In this document: piece by piece, positions 1 to 9,369 of the stretch | How positions within the stretch are numbered: the first letter of the stretch is position 1 | Layout: every line of letters starts with the position of its first letter | Assembly: GCA_030650995.1 (NCBI GenBank) | Contig: JAUSCY010000078.1 | Span: forward strand, 1 to 64,000 | Reading direction: 5' to 3' | Origin: Sheuella sp. | GTDB lineage: Bacteria > Pseudomonadota > Gammaproteobacteria > Burkholderiales > Burkholderiaceae_B | DNA length: 64,000 nucleotides | The notes under the pieces: model-generated | What the model saw: the letters and a program-made list of their open reading frames with translations, nothing else | Databases searched by the model: none | What the model was told of the DNA's origin: nothing | Position numbers and translations under genes: made by a program

Positions 1-1
1 G

Positions 2-238
2 GATGATGAGATGATCGAGCTCGGGCTTTCATCGAAACGAGCAATTGACATGGGTCATCTGGCCCAGTCTGGTCCAGGCGGCATGATCGAGGCATTAGCG
101 CGTTTTCAAGACAAACGTCGCATCCTAATTCACATCAACAATACCAATCCGATTCTGAGAGAGGATTCGCCACAGGCGAAACTACTTTCACAACTCGGCA
201 TAGAAGTCGCATACGACGGCATGCACATTGAGATTTAA
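2..238 (+). CDS. pqqB: PQQ biosynthesis protein PqqB (3' part only)
   Basis: This is the C-terminal end of PqqB; the reading frame is open to the window edge, so the gene begins outside. PqqB is a metallo-beta-lactamase-fold protein of pyrroloquinoline quinone synthesis, thought to hydroxylate the PqqA-derived precursor. The visible residues include the DDEM stretch, the [10 protein letters not shown] segment and the HINNTNP motif near the end, all typical of the PqqB C terminus. The stop is directly followed by the pqqC start (2-base gap), so the two are co-transcribed. About 78 codons are present of roughly 300 usual. Confidence 0.93.
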   Translation, partial: DDEMIELGLSSKRAIDMGHLAQSGPGGMIEALARFQDKRRILIHINNTNPILREDSPQAKLLSQLGIEVAYDGMHIEI

Positions 239-240
239 AC

Positions 241-954
241 ATGAGCACAATACAAACACCCTGGTCACGTGAAGAGTTTGAAGCGCAATTACGTGCTAAA
301 GGCCAAAGCTATCACATACACCATCCCTTCAATATCAAAATGAATTCCGGTCAATGCTCAAGAGAGCAAATCAGGGGCTGGGTGTTGAATCGATTCTATT
401 ACCAATGGATTATTCCTATTAAAGACGCGGCAATCATGTCGAATTGCCAGGACCGTGAAACCCGTCGCAGGTGGATCGCACGCATTCTGGATCATGACGG
501 ATTTGGTGACTATGAAAATGACACAGAGTCCGGCGGACTCGAGGCCTGGACGCGACTGGGTATGGCCGTCGGTTTGGAGCGCGAAGTGCTATGGTCGTTA
601 AAAGGCGTTGCACCTGCGGTGAAATTCGCTTGCGATGCTTATGTCAATTTTGCTCGTCAACAACCGTGGCAGGAAGCCGTGTGCTCATCCCTGACCGAGA
701 TGTTCGCTCCTCAGATTCATAAAGACCGGCTGGCTACATGGCCTCAGCACTATCCCTGGATTCAGGCTGAGGGCCTACACTATTTCCGTTCCCGAATTCC
801 TTTGGCACAGCGCGATGTGGATCATGGTCTTGAAGTGACGTTGAGTCATTTCAAAACACGCGAACAACAGAATCGCGCCTTAGATATTCTGCAATTTAAA
901 CTCGACATACTCTGGTCGATGCTTGATGCAATTGAACAGGCATATCCGCAATGA
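241..954 (+). CDS. pqqC: Pyrroloquinoline-quinone synthase PqqC
   Basis: PqqC catalyses the last step of PQQ synthesis, a cofactor-free ring closure and eight-electron oxidation of AHQQ using O2. The 237 residues match the usual length. The HHPFN segment near residue 27, [11 protein letters not shown] near residue 46 and the helical heme-oxygenase-like body (TENA/THI-4/PqqC fold) are visible. The start lies two bases after pqqB and the end overlaps pqqD by four bases, as expected for translational coupling in a pqqABCDE operon. Confidence 0.96.
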   Translation: MSTIQTPWSREEFEAQLRAKGQSYHIHHPFNIKMNSGQCSREQIRGWVLNRFYYQWIIPIKDAAIMSNCQDRETRRRWIARILDHDGFGDYENDTESGGLEAWTRLGMAVGLEREVLWSLKGVAPAVKFACDAYVNFARQQPWQEAVCSSLTEMFAPQIHKDRLATWPQHYPWIQAEGLHYFRSRIPLAQRDVDHGLEVTLSHFKTREQQNRALDILQFKLDILWSMLDAIEQAYPQ

Positions 955-1241
955 CGATGTCTTCCGATGAGAATGCCTCTTGCGAACTACCCGAAAGGCC
1001 GCGATTGAACAAACTGTTTCGACTGCAATGGGAAGAAGTTCAGCAAGCCTATGTGCTTCTCTACCCGGAGGGCATGGTCAAGCTCAACCAAAGCGCAGCT
1101 GAAATCCTTAAACATTGCGATGGCACACGCACCATTGATGAGCTAATCACAGAGTTAGAAAAGCAATTCAACGAAGTCGACTTGCGCGATCCAATAGAAG
1201 GGATGTTACGTGCTGCCTTTGCAAAAGACTGGATTCGGTAG
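951..1241 (+). CDS. pqqD: PQQ peptide chaperone PqqD
   Basis: PqqD is the small RiPP-recognition (RRE) protein that binds the PqqA precursor peptide and presents it to the radical-SAM enzyme PqqE. At 96 residues it has the usual size. The family hallmarks are the [12 protein letters not shown] start, the [16 protein letters not shown] strand-turn-helix and the D-G-T-R-T-I-DEL segment. The start codon overlaps the pqqC stop by four bases and pqqE begins 20 bases downstream, so it is an integral part of the operon. Confidence 0.95.
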   Translation: MTMSSDENASCELPERPRLNKLFRLQWEEVQQAYVLLYPEGMVKLNQSAAEILKHCDGTRTIDELITELEKQFNEVDLRDPIEGMLRAAFAKDWIR

Positions 1242-1261
1242 GTCCAACCAGAGATGCTGAC

Positions 1262-2380
1262 ATGACTGCGCCAACCATCAATCCTCCCTTCTGGTTACTT
1301 GCAGAACTCACCTACCGGTGTCCGTTGCATTGCGTGTTTTGTTATAACCCCGTCAATTATGCAAGTATCAAAAACGAACTAGATACCGCTGACTGGATTC
1401 GCGTCATGCGCGAAGCTCGCGCACTGGGCGCTACACAGCTCGGCTTCTCAGGTGGCGAGCCATTATTACGCGATGACCTTGAAATTCTGGTGACGCAAGC
1501 TCGGGAGCTGGGTTTCTACACGAACCTGATTACCTCCGGTGTCGGACTTAATGAGCAACGTATCGCTGCGTTGAAAACCGCGGGGCTTGATCATATTCAG
1601 CTATCGTTTCAAGACTCGACTCAAGAGATAAACGATTTTTTAAGCAGTACCAAAACTTTTGAATTAAAGAAAAAAGTCGCGGCGCTGATAAAAAAATATG
1701 AATACCCAATGGTCATGAACGTCGTCTTGCATCGTCACAACATTCCTCATGTCGACAAGATTATTGAGATGGCACTTGAGCTGGATGCTGAATATCTGGA
1801 GCTTGCCAATACGCAATACTATGGTTGGGCGATGAAAAATCGCAGCCAGTTACTTCCCACGCGCGAACAACTGATCGTGGCAGAAGCAACCGTCAATCAA
1901 TACAGGGAAAAAATTGGCAAACGCTGCAAGCTCCTGTTTGTCGTTCCCGACTATTTTGAGGATCGGCCTAAAGCTTGTATGAATGGCTGGGGCTCAATCT
2001 TTCTCGATATTGCACCTGATGGAGCTGCCCTGCCATGCCACAACGCTCGGGAGCTACCAGGACTAGATATTCCCAATATCAAAGACTTTTCCATTAAAGA
2101 TATTTGGTATGACAGCAAAGCGTTTAATTTTTTCCGGGGCGATCAGTGGATGCAAGAACCTTGCCGCAGCTGTTCGGAAAAAGAAAAGGATTTTGGTGGC
2201 TGCAGATGCCAGGCATACTTGCTCACGGGCGATGCTGCAGCAACAGACCCGGTCTGTACAAAATCACCCAAGCATCATTTGATAGAGTCAGCGATCAGTC
2301 AGTCAGTCAACGAACAGAAAACCCAAGAACATCCGCTCATATTCCGGACGGATAAAAATTCTCGTTTACTGAACAGCTAA
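1262..2380 (+). CDS. pqqE: PqqA peptide cyclase PqqE (radical SAM)
   Basis: PqqE makes the Glu-Tyr carbon-carbon crosslink in PqqA, the first committed step to PQQ. The radical-SAM cluster motif C-x3-C-x2-C is at Cys20, Cys24 and Cys27, followed by the GGEPLLR motif. The C-terminal SPASM region carries the extra Cys residues for auxiliary iron-sulfur clusters ([32 protein letters not shown]). Length is 372 residues, normal for the family. It is the last gene of the pqq operon and converges on the chromate transporter pair, 23 bases away, with no obvious terminator between them. Confidence 0.96.
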   Translation: MTAPTINPPFWLLAELTYRCPLHCVFCYNPVNYASIKNELDTADWIRVMREARALGATQLGFSGGEPLLRDDLEILVTQARELGFYTNLITSGVGLNEQRIAALKTAGLDHIQLSFQDSTQEINDFLSSTKTFELKKKVAALIKKYEYPMVMNVVLHRHNIPHVDKIIEMALELDAEYLELANTQYYGWAMKNRSQLLPTREQLIVAEATVNQYREKIGKRCKLLFVVPDYFEDRPKACMNGWGSIFLDIAPDGAALPCHNARELPGLDIPNIKDFSIKDIWYDSKAFNFFRGDQWMQEPCRSCSEKEKDFGGCRCQAYLLTGDAAATDPVCTKSPKHHLIESAISQSVNEQKTQEHPLIFRTDKNSRLLNS

Positions 2381-2403
2381 GCGTTGAGATGGTTGATCTA
2401 ACC

Positions 2404-2997
2404 TCAAGCCAGCGTCAATATCCCCGAAGCACCAAGTACCCCTCCCGCTGCCAACAACCATAACATCGGTATTTTTGTCCGCCAGACTAGTACCGTCGTA
2501 ATGGCTGTTACCAGCCAGAGCGGCCAATCATGTGCTGCATGTGTATCTGCTGTTGCGAGCGTCCAGCCTGAAGCAATCAACAGCGCAATTACGACCGGCC
2601 CCATTCCTTGTTTGAAGGCTCGTACAGCGATTAAATGACTATTGCGCTGCACCCACCCTGCCGTAATAAATACAACCAGCGAACTCGGCAATAGAATTCC
2701 AATCATACAAAGTAGCCCTCCACCAAGTGCGGCCAGAACACTACCTGTATTTAGCCCGACATTCCATCCCATCAGCGCCACGAACAGAATGTTTGGACCG
2801 GGGGCTGCTTGTGCGAGAACAATCGAGGCACTGAATTGCGCATCGGTGAGCCAGTGCTGCTGATTCACAAGAAAATTTCGCATCTCTGGAATCAAGACCA
2901 GCGGTCCACTGATTGAGACGATTGAGTAATAGAGGAACTGCCTGAACAACTCAAACCAGTCTGACAACTGCATGATGATCGGGTATGCAGTACTCAT
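2404..2997 (-). CDS. Chromate transporter, second half-length subunit
   Basis: This is a short-chain CHR family membrane protein of 197 residues with about five to six hydrophobic helices. The AQAAPGPN motif near residue 65 is the family signature, corresponding to the PGP motif of ChrA. Short CHR proteins occur as adjacent pairs that together correspond to one long two-domain ChrA, which exports chromate in characterised cases. The start overlaps the stop of the preceding half-gene by four bases. The substrate here is not proven; many CHR proteins have not been tested. Confidence 0.85.
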   Translation of the reverse strand: MSTAYPIIMQLSDWFELFRQFLYYSIVSISGPLVLIPEMRNFLVNQQHWLTDAQFSASIVLAQAAPGPNILFVALMGWNVGLNTGSVLAALGGGLLCMIGILLPSSLVVFITAGWVQRNSHLIAVRAFKQGMGPVVIALLIASGWTLATADTHAAHDWPLWLVTAITTVLVWRTKIPMLWLLAAGGVLGASGILTLA

Positions 2998-3566
2998 GAT
3001 TTTGGCTTAAGTTTGAAATATGCCATCACACAGCCAAGCCCTCCGAGACCGATCATGCTGTGCACTACATTCCAGTGAAACAGAGCAATCCCCACGAACG
3101 TCACTCCAGTCAGTGCTGAGCAAACAATTATTCCCAGAGGATTGGTTTTAAAAGCGGTTAATAACTTTAAGCCTGTTGCGATGAATAGTGCGGCCGCTAC
3201 TGCACCCATACCCTGCAGCGCGCCAACCACTCGCGGATGCTCGCCAAATTTTGCATAGCCTATTGCAAGAATAATAATCAGCATCGTTGGAAACATGAAC
3301 ATTCCTCCAATCGCTGCTAACGCACCCCTCCAGCCATAGTAGCGTGCACCAACCATAATGCTCAGATTCAGCGCAGCAGGTCCTGGCATCGTTCTCGCAA
3401 CGGCCCATTCCCCGAGAAACTCCTCCCGGGTGAGCCACCCCTTTCTCTCGACCAGCTCGCGCTCCATGTAGGCCAGCACGCCACCAAATCCCTGCGTTGC
3501 AAGTCTGCTAAACGAAAAGAACAGGTCTTTCAGCGACTCAGGCTGGGCTTGGGTTGGATTTATCAT
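2994..3566 (-). CDS. Chromate transporter, first half-length subunit
   Basis: This 190-residue short CHR protein is the partner of the downstream gene. It has the N-terminal signature of the family: FSRLATQGFGGVLAY, then ERKGWLTREEF and the ARTMPGPAALN motif (PGP around residue 62), followed by hydrophobic helices. The two genes overlap by four bases and must be co-translated, forming a presumed heteromeric anion transporter. It is divergent from the 2-hydroxy-acid dehydrogenase at 3713; the 146-base AT-rich gap presumably holds both promoters. Confidence 0.86.
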   Translation of the reverse strand: MINPTQAQPESLKDLFFSFSRLATQGFGGVLAYMERELVERKGWLTREEFLGEWAVARTMPGPAALNLSIMVGARYYGWRGALAAIGGMFMFPTMLIIILAIGYAKFGEHPRVVGALQGMGAVAAALFIATGLKLLTAFKTNPLGIIVCSALTGVTFVGIALFHWNVVHSMIGLGGLGCVMAYFKLKPKS

Positions 3567-3712
3567 CGATTTAAAAGGAAGGCATACAGTTTCTGAATAG
3601 AGTTTGAGTATATATATTGGCGGGACAAGAACAAGTCATTACCGTTTAAATACATGGTGAATTATTAATCGTTTCAATATATGATCGATTCAAACTATTA
3701 CAGACTAGAAGA

Positions 3713-4822
3713 ATGAATACTCGAGACAAAATACCTTCCGCATCTGGTGCAACTTTTTTAGCAATGCATGAGATCGTACAAAAGGCACGCCAAAAACTTA
3801 ATCATGATGCTTGGGATTACATCGTTGGTGGAACTGAAACTGAAACAACACTGAATCGAAATCGTGCCTCGATTGATGCACTGGCCTTTCGCCCTCGCGT
3901 ACTAAGAGATGTAAGCAAGATCGATTTGACCACTCAGTTTTTGGGTCAGACACTCAGACTGCCCATACTGCTCGCACCTGTTGGTAGTCTCGAATTATTT
4001 TCCGAGCACGCTGCGGCCGATGCTGCGCGTGCAGCAGGTGAGTTTGGTTGTGCGCATATGCTGAGTTCGATTTGTTCTCCTGGACTTGAAGCTGTTGCCA
4101 ATGCTGCACCCGACACGCAGCGACTTTTTCAGCTTTATGTTCATGGCGATCCTGCCTGGGTCGATGAGGTCGCGGCAAGAGTCGTTGAACATGACTACAG
4201 CGCCTTTTGCCTGACCGTTGACAGCGCTTTATACAGTCGTCGGGAGCGGGATTTAGCTAAACGAAATATCCGGCGCAGTGTTGTGCCCGGGCGCGAACAT
4301 CAAGCAACTCTGACATGGAAAGACGTTGATCGTCTGAAATCAAATTTATCAATTCCGTTAATACTAAAAGGTATCGTGACGGCTGAAGATGCAGAACTTG
4401 CGGTTGAACACGGCGTGGACATGATTTATGTCTCCAATCACGGTGGACGCCAGCTTGATCACGGCCTGGGCACGATGGAGGTATTACCTGAAATAGTCAA
4501 GGTCGTGAATGGTCGGGCTAAGATCATTATTGACGGAGGTTTTAATCGCGGCTCAGATATCGTCAAGGCAGTCGCTGCGGGTGCAGACTTGGTTGGTCTG
4601 GGCCGCATGCAATGTTATGCCCTCGCGGCAGACGGCATCACCGGTGTGGTGAGGATGCTGGAATTATTAGAAATAGAAATACGCATTTGCATGGGGCTTC
4701 TGGGTGTCACTTCGTTTGAACAACTCAACCCGCGCTATTTACAGGCAGCGCAAGCCCCTGGTGCTGCGAATGTACTGAGCGCATTTCCTCTTTTATCTCT
4801 GGACGATAAATCTTTTTATTGA
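3713..4822 (+). CDS. FMN-dependent alpha-hydroxy-acid dehydrogenase
   Basis: This is a member of the lactate dehydrogenase / glycolate oxidase / mandelate dehydrogenase flavoprotein family, which oxidises 2-hydroxy acids to 2-keto acids on an FMN TIM barrel. The conserved substrate-binding Tyr is at residue 36 (WDY), the FMN-contacting Lys is in ILKGI, and the catalytic His and Arg are in the VSNHGGRQLDH motif. The final FMN phosphate loop IIDGGFNRGSDIVKA is also present. Length is 369 residues, usual for the family. The exact substrate cannot be assigned. It is a single-gene unit converging on the dpp-type operon with only 14 bases between stops. Confidence 0.9.
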   Translation: MNTRDKIPSASGATFLAMHEIVQKARQKLNHDAWDYIVGGTETETTLNRNRASIDALAFRPRVLRDVSKIDLTTQFLGQTLRLPILLAPVGSLELFSEHAAADAARAAGEFGCAHMLSSICSPGLEAVANAAPDTQRLFQLYVHGDPAWVDEVAARVVEHDYSAFCLTVDSALYSRRERDLAKRNIRRSVVPGREHQATLTWKDVDRLKSNLSIPLILKGIVTAEDAELAVEHGVDMIYVSNHGGRQLDHGLGTMEVLPEIVKVVNGRAKIIIDGGFNRGSDIVKAVAAGADLVGLGRMQCYALAADGITGVVRMLELLEIEIRICMGLLGVTSFEQLNPRYLQAAQAPGAANVLSAFPLLSLDDKSFY

Positions 4823-4836
4823 TTCGATCGGCATGC

Positions 4837-5745
4837 TCAACGGCTACGCGGATCCAGTGCGTCTCTGAGTCCGTCGCCTAATATATTGAATGCCAGCACC
4901 AGCATAAAGATTGCAAGACCAGGCCATACAGCCATCCAAGGCGCGTCTTCCATGAAATTTTTTGCCGTGTTGAGCATGCTGCCCCAGCTAGGTTCCGGTG
5001 GCTGTTGTCCAAGCCCGAGAAATGACAGACTAGCCTCGGCAATGACAGCTGAAGCGATTGCCAGCGTGGACTGAACGATCAGAGGCGGAGTAATGTTTGG
5101 CAGCAGATGCGATATCGCAATACGCATCGGCGAACAACCAATTGATCGTGCTGCCTCGATATAGTCTTCTACTTTGACGTTCAGTACTTGAGCGCGAGTC
5201 AGACGAACAAAAATCGGAGCTGCTGATACACCAATAGCAATCATCGCATTAGTCAAACTCGGTCCGAGAAACGCGGCTAAAGCAATCGCTAAAATCAAAA
5301 AGGGACAGGCGAGAAAAGCATCTGTCATCCTCGAAATAATGCCATCGACTATTCCGCCAAAATATCCAGCGATCATTCCTATGATTACACCGAGCAATAG
5401 TGAAATTGCCACAGAAACAATACCTGCTAGCAGCGACGCGCGCGCGCCCCAGATGACTCTGGATAAAACATCGCGCCCCAACTCATCGGTTCCGAACCAA
5501 TGCTCCAGACTGGGTGGTTTTCGAATCGCACTCCAGTTGGCTGCCAGAGGGTCGTAGGGTGATATCCATGGCGCACATACTGCTAATACAATAAAGAAAA
5601 TTATTGTCAACAAACCAGCAAGTGCCATCCGATTACGCCCAATTTTTCTCCAAGCTCGTCTCCAGGGACCAACCTCTTTCAAGTACACGACTTGAGGCTG
5701 AGCAGGTCTGATATTTAAGGACGTCATTAGTTTCGAAGAGCTCAT
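4837..5745 (-). CDS. Peptide/nickel-type ABC transporter permease (DppC-like)
   Basis: This is an inner-membrane permease of the DppC/OppC class with 302 residues, an N-terminal cytoplasmic arm, a first helix near residues 40-60 and five more helices. The EAARSIGCSPMRIAISHLLPN segment is the EAA loop that docks onto the ATPases. The FGTDELGRDVLSRVIWG motif before helix 2 is diagnostic of the DppC class. It is the last gene of the six-gene operon and overlaps the DppB-like gene by four bases. The transported compound is unknown. Confidence 0.93.
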   Translation of the reverse strand: MSSSKLMTSLNIRPAQPQVVYLKEVGPWRRAWRKIGRNRMALAGLLTIIFFIVLAVCAPWISPYDPLAANWSAIRKPPSLEHWFGTDELGRDVLSRVIWGARASLLAGIVSVAISLLLGVIIGMIAGYFGGIVDGIISRMTDAFLACPFLILAIALAAFLGPSLTNAMIAIGVSAAPIFVRLTRAQVLNVKVEDYIEAARSIGCSPMRIAISHLLPNITPPLIVQSTLAIASAVIAEASLSFLGLGQQPPEPSWGSMLNTAKNFMEDAPWMAVWPGLAIFMLVLAFNILGDGLRDALDPRSR

Positions 5746-6686
5746 GCGTGTCGAAGTCGCGGATTAAAAATGAAATAAGCAATGTCTGCCATGAGATTTA
5801 ACAGGATATAAGCAGTCGCAGTAATTAAGACGACACCTTGCACCACTGCATAATCACGATTAAAAACTGCATCGATAATCAGCTTGCCAAATCCCGGTAT
5901 CGTAAATACTTGCTCGGTGAGCACTGCGCCGGACAAAAGAGTACCCAGTTCCAATGCCCCAAGCGTAATGACCGGAGTAAGCGCGTTGCGTAGCGCATGT
6001 TTAAGAACAACTACGCGCTCACTTAAGCCTTTCGCGCGTGCTGTACGCACATAATCTGCGCTCAACACCTGCATCATTGAACTTCTTGTGTGACGCATCA
6101 GCACTGCAGATATACCTGTCCCTAAAACAAAGGCGGGCATCACCATGGCGGCAAGATTCTCTTTTAGATTTTCAAATGGACTGACATAGCCTGAGGCAGG
6201 CAGCCATCCCAGCTCAACTGAAAAAAACAAAATCATCAAAATACCAAGCCAGAAATGCGGAACCGAGAGTCCTGATAACGCAAATGCATTCGCGCCATAA
6301 TCCCAATACGTCCCTGGTCGGACAGCTGAAATAATGCCAGCAGGAATGCTGATCATCAACCCAATCAACATAGATAGAAACGCAAGCTCTGCAGTGACCG
6401 GGAGTTTCTGCAAAATCAATTCCAGCACAGGCTGTTGGGTGCGCACCGACTCTCCCAGATCTCCATGTATCACCCCCTCTACCCAGTAAAAGTATCGAAT
6501 GGGCAGAGGTTGATCGAGATGCATTTTTTCTCGTAAGTGTGCGATCAACTCCGGGCTTTGATCCTCCCCTGCAAGAATTTGTGCAGGGTCTCCTGGTAAA
6601 AGCTGCTGTAAACCAAAAATAAGCATGGATACGAATACCAGCGTTGGCAGGAGCGAGACCAGTCGACGAATAAAAAATGCAAACAT
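5742..6686 (-). CDS. Peptide/nickel-type ABC transporter permease (DppB-like)
   Basis: This is the DppB/OppB-class permease, 314 residues, six predicted helices, starting with the usual FIRRLVSLLPTLVFVSMLIF first helix. The LLPGDPAQ motif follows helix 1, and the EAA loop (YVRTARAKGLSERVVVLKHALRNAL) lies near residues 210-234. It forms the membrane channel together with the DppC-like protein. It lies 41 bases downstream of the binding-protein gene in one transcription unit. Confidence 0.93.
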   Translation of the reverse strand: MFAFFIRRLVSLLPTLVFVSMLIFGLQQLLPGDPAQILAGEDQSPELIAHLREKMHLDQPLPIRYFYWVEGVIHGDLGESVRTQQPVLELILQKLPVTAELAFLSMLIGLMISIPAGIISAVRPGTYWDYGANAFALSGLSVPHFWLGILMILFFSVELGWLPASGYVSPFENLKENLAAMVMPAFVLGTGISAVLMRHTRSSMMQVLSADYVRTARAKGLSERVVVLKHALRNALTPVITLGALELGTLLSGAVLTEQVFTIPGFGKLIIDAVFNRDYAVVQGVVLITATAYILLNLMADIAYFIFNPRLRHA

Positions 6687-6727
6687 CTTGTCAGCCTGTT
6701 AGTAACTTGATCGAAGTTGAAGGTCAA

Positions 6728-8239
6728 TCAATTGAACTTCAAACCTGTCATACGCAACAAACCATCAGGGATTTCCTTAACCCCGCCGAGTTTGTTTGTA
6801 TATGCCCATAACCAGTCGCGATGAAACAAATAAATAATTGGACGTTCTTTGACCAGTTCGGCAGCGATTTTTTCAAATGTTTTGACACGCTCCGCGGGCA
6901 CCAGGCTGGAACGTGACTCATTGAGCAGGGCATCCGTCTCGGCTTTGCAATAACCGGTGTAATTCAGTGGTTGCTTGCAGCCTGCGAAGCTGTAGATATT
7001 GCCATCAGGATCTGCTCGGCCACTCCACGCAAGCACATAAGCTTCATAGTCACCTTTATCAGCCATATTCAGTGAAGTTGCAAACTCAGTTGACTGGATT
7101 TTTACTTCAAAGCCTGCCTCTTTCGCCATCACCTGTACAACTTGCGCAATCTTTTGTGCATCAGAAGTTGTAGGAGTTACAAGCGTAAAGCTGGGGTTAG
7201 TGACACCAGCTTCTTTAAGCAAGGCTTTTGCACGTGCAACATCACGCTTTGGAACGGGTACGTTTTTAGCATAATAGGTATTGCTAGGAGGCACCCACTG
7301 ATTGCCTACTGTGGCCTGCCCATCCATTGCAACCTGAACAATTCCCTGACGGTCAAGCGAGAGCTCAAATGCTTCGCGTACTTTCGCCTCTTTACCAAGC
7401 GGATTTTGTTTAGCGCGATCGCTTTTATCTATATTGATGGTTATCCCCTGATAACCAATTTCAGTGATTTTGCTGCTTTTAAGTTTTGGATCTTTTTTTA
7501 TTGATGCAAAATCGTTTGAACCTGCACGCTCAATAAAGTCTAACTGCCCGGCCCGCAAATTAGCCAAACGTACTGTCGCATCGGGAATGGGCGTATAAAT
7601 CACACGATTAAAATGAATCGCATCTTTATTCCAGTAATTTGTAAATTTCTCAAAAACGATACGGTCCTGGGCAATACGCTCGACAAACTTGAAAGGGCCC
7701 GAGCAGACAGGTGTTGCTGCGAACTTATCTCCAAGCGCTTCTGCAGCTTTAGGCGATACCATCATGCCCGCACGATCAGCCAAGGCTGCAAGCAACGGTG
7801 CGAAGGGAGCATTTAAATTCAAACGTATTGTTAAAGGATCAATTACGTCAACTGACGTTACTGGTTTTAATTCTCCAGATCGATTCGATCCTTTAAGATT
7901 TTTATGACGCTCAATATTGTATTTGGCTGCGGCAGCATCAAATTTCTCACCATCGTGAAACGTCACGCCATCCCTTAGTTTAAAAGTTATGGATTTACTA
8001 TCAGCCGCCCATTCATAGCTAGTCGCTAACTGTGGAACGATATTCAGTTTTTCATCAATATCTACTAGTTTGTCGCACAGCGCAGAAAACACAATTCGGC
8101 CAACAAACGTACGCGCCTGTGTTGGGTCAAGCAAATCGGGATCTTCTGCCAAACCCACCCGCAACACTTGCGCAGAGGACAGTACGGGAATGAGGGTCAA
8201 TAGCGTGACGCTCAATGCTTTTCGGATACCAGGTTTCAT
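6728..8239 (-). CDS. Periplasmic substrate-binding protein, SBP family 5
   Basis: This 503-residue secreted protein has an N-terminal signal peptide ending near residue 23 (PVLSSA). The family-5 signature follows: DLLDPTQAR, SYEWAADSKSITFKLRDGVTFHDGE, and the closing FHRDWLWAY region. Such proteins capture oligopeptides, dipeptides, glutathione, opines or heme for DppBCDF-type importers. It sits between the two ATPase genes and the two permease genes. Ligand specificity is not readable, but the linked DUF1028 gene points to a peptide or amino-acid derivative. Confidence 0.92.
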   Translation of the reverse strand: MKPGIRKALSVTLLTLIPVLSSAQVLRVGLAEDPDLLDPTQARTFVGRIVFSALCDKLVDIDEKLNIVPQLATSYEWAADSKSITFKLRDGVTFHDGEKFDAAAAKYNIERHKNLKGSNRSGELKPVTSVDVIDPLTIRLNLNAPFAPLLAALADRAGMMVSPKAAEALGDKFAATPVCSGPFKFVERIAQDRIVFEKFTNYWNKDAIHFNRVIYTPIPDATVRLANLRAGQLDFIERAGSNDFASIKKDPKLKSSKITEIGYQGITINIDKSDRAKQNPLGKEAKVREAFELSLDRQGIVQVAMDGQATVGNQWVPPSNTYYAKNVPVPKRDVARAKALLKEAGVTNPSFTLVTPTTSDAQKIAQVVQVMAKEAGFEVKIQSTEFATSLNMADKGDYEAYVLAWSGRADPDGNIYSFAGCKQPLNYTGYCKAETDALLNESRSSLVPAERVKTFEKIAAELVKERPIIYLFHRDWLWAYTNKLGGVKEIPDGLLRMTGLKFN

Positions 8240-8253
8240 ATTTAAAACTCCAG

Positions 8254-9369
8254 TTAGAGAATCGTTTGTTTTGTGATGGACGCGTAGGAAGACGCAACCG
8301 TTGTGAATGCAGACTGCAATTTTTGTAGACGTATTTGTTCTGGATTCATTTCAGATTTATCCATCAACGTTATGGATTCAGAACTTAAAGGAAAATGACA
8401 AGCCACTCTGTGTACTTCATTACCATCAAGCTGTGGCGTAACGCTTTTGCACTTTTCTTTCGCATATGCACACCGAGTATGAAAGTGGCAGCCAGAAGGT
8501 GGGTTCAACGGGCTTGGCACATCGCCACTCAGCAACTGTTTTTCTCTTCTCAACTCGGGATTAGGGATGGGTATGGCATCCATCAACGCGCGAGTATAAG
8601 GATGACGGGAAGAACTGAAGAGTGTCTGCTTATCGCCGATCTCAACAATACGACCAAGATACATCACAGCAACACGGTTGGCGATATGCTTGATCACCGC
8701 CAGATCATGTGCAATAAATAAATAAGACAAGCCCAGATTTTTCTGCAAATCCTGTAAAAGATTAACCACTTGCGCCTGGACCGATACATCCAGTGCCGAG
8801 ACAGCCTCATCACAAACGATCAGTCGCGGCTCGACTGCCAAGGCACGAGCGATCCCTACACGCTGGCGCTGCCCACCTGAAAACTCATGAGGATAACGAT
8901 TGACACTTTCGGGACGCAATCCGACTGTTTCTAATAGCTCCGAGACACGTGACCTCTCACGTCCAACGTGAAGCTGATGCACGATTAAGGGTTCCATCAA
9001 AGCCTGTCCAACAGTCATGCGTGGATTCAGTGAAGAATAAGGATCCTGGAATATCAGCTGCATTTCGCGCCGTTGCTTTCTGAGCGCTACGTGACTGAGC
9101 TTGCGCAGATCCTGACCATCCATCATCAAGCTGCCATCCGTTGGCTCGATCAAACGCAACAGCATGCGACCAAGGGTAGACTTGCCACATCCCGATTCTC
9201 CTACAACACCAAGAATATCTCCCTGGTGTAATGTCAGATCGACACCATCAACAGCGCGAACAGTACCGGATATACGATTCAACAGGCCTTTGCGTACAGG
9301 AAAATATTTTGTCAGCCCTCTAGCCTCATACAACACACTTTTAGTCATTGCAGATTCAGATTGGCTCAT
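8254..9369 (-). CDS. Peptide-type ABC transporter ATPase (DppF-like)
   Basis: This is a cytoplasmic ATPase of the DppF/OppF class. Walker A GESGCGKS is at residues 57-64, followed by the Q-loop IFQDPYSSLNPRMTVGQ, the signature SGGQRQRVGIARAL, Walker B LIVCDEAVSALD and the H-loop FIAHD. The C-terminal oligopeptide-transporter motif with spaced cysteines (GCHFHTRCAYAKEKC) follows. About 45 extra residues trail beyond that domain, making it 371 residues instead of about 330; the tail shows no motif. It overlaps the DppD-like gene by four bases. Confidence 0.93.
   Translation of the reverse strand: MSQSESAMTKSVLYEARGLTKYFPVRKGLLNRISGTVRAVDGVDLTLHQGDILGVVGESGCGKSTLGRMLLRLIEPTDGSLMMDGQDLRKLSHVALRKQRREMQLIFQDPYSSLNPRMTVGQALMEPLIVHQLHVGRERSRVSELLETVGLRPESVNRYPHEFSGGQRQRVGIARALAVEPRLIVCDEAVSALDVSVQAQVVNLLQDLQKNLGLSYLFIAHDLAVIKHIANRVAVMYLGRIVEIGDKQTLFSSSRHPYTRALMDAIPIPNPELRREKQLLSGDVPSPLNPPSGCHFHTRCAYAKEKCKSVTPQLDGNEVHRVACHFPLSSESITLMDKSEMNPEQIRLQKLQSAFTTVASSYASITKQTIL

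Noticed and set aside
2404..3566. Broken (frameshifted) full-length chrA
   Set aside because: The two halves have separate starts, a four-base coupling overlap and each its own PGP motif, as in the known paired short-chain CHR proteins; this is not a pseudogene.
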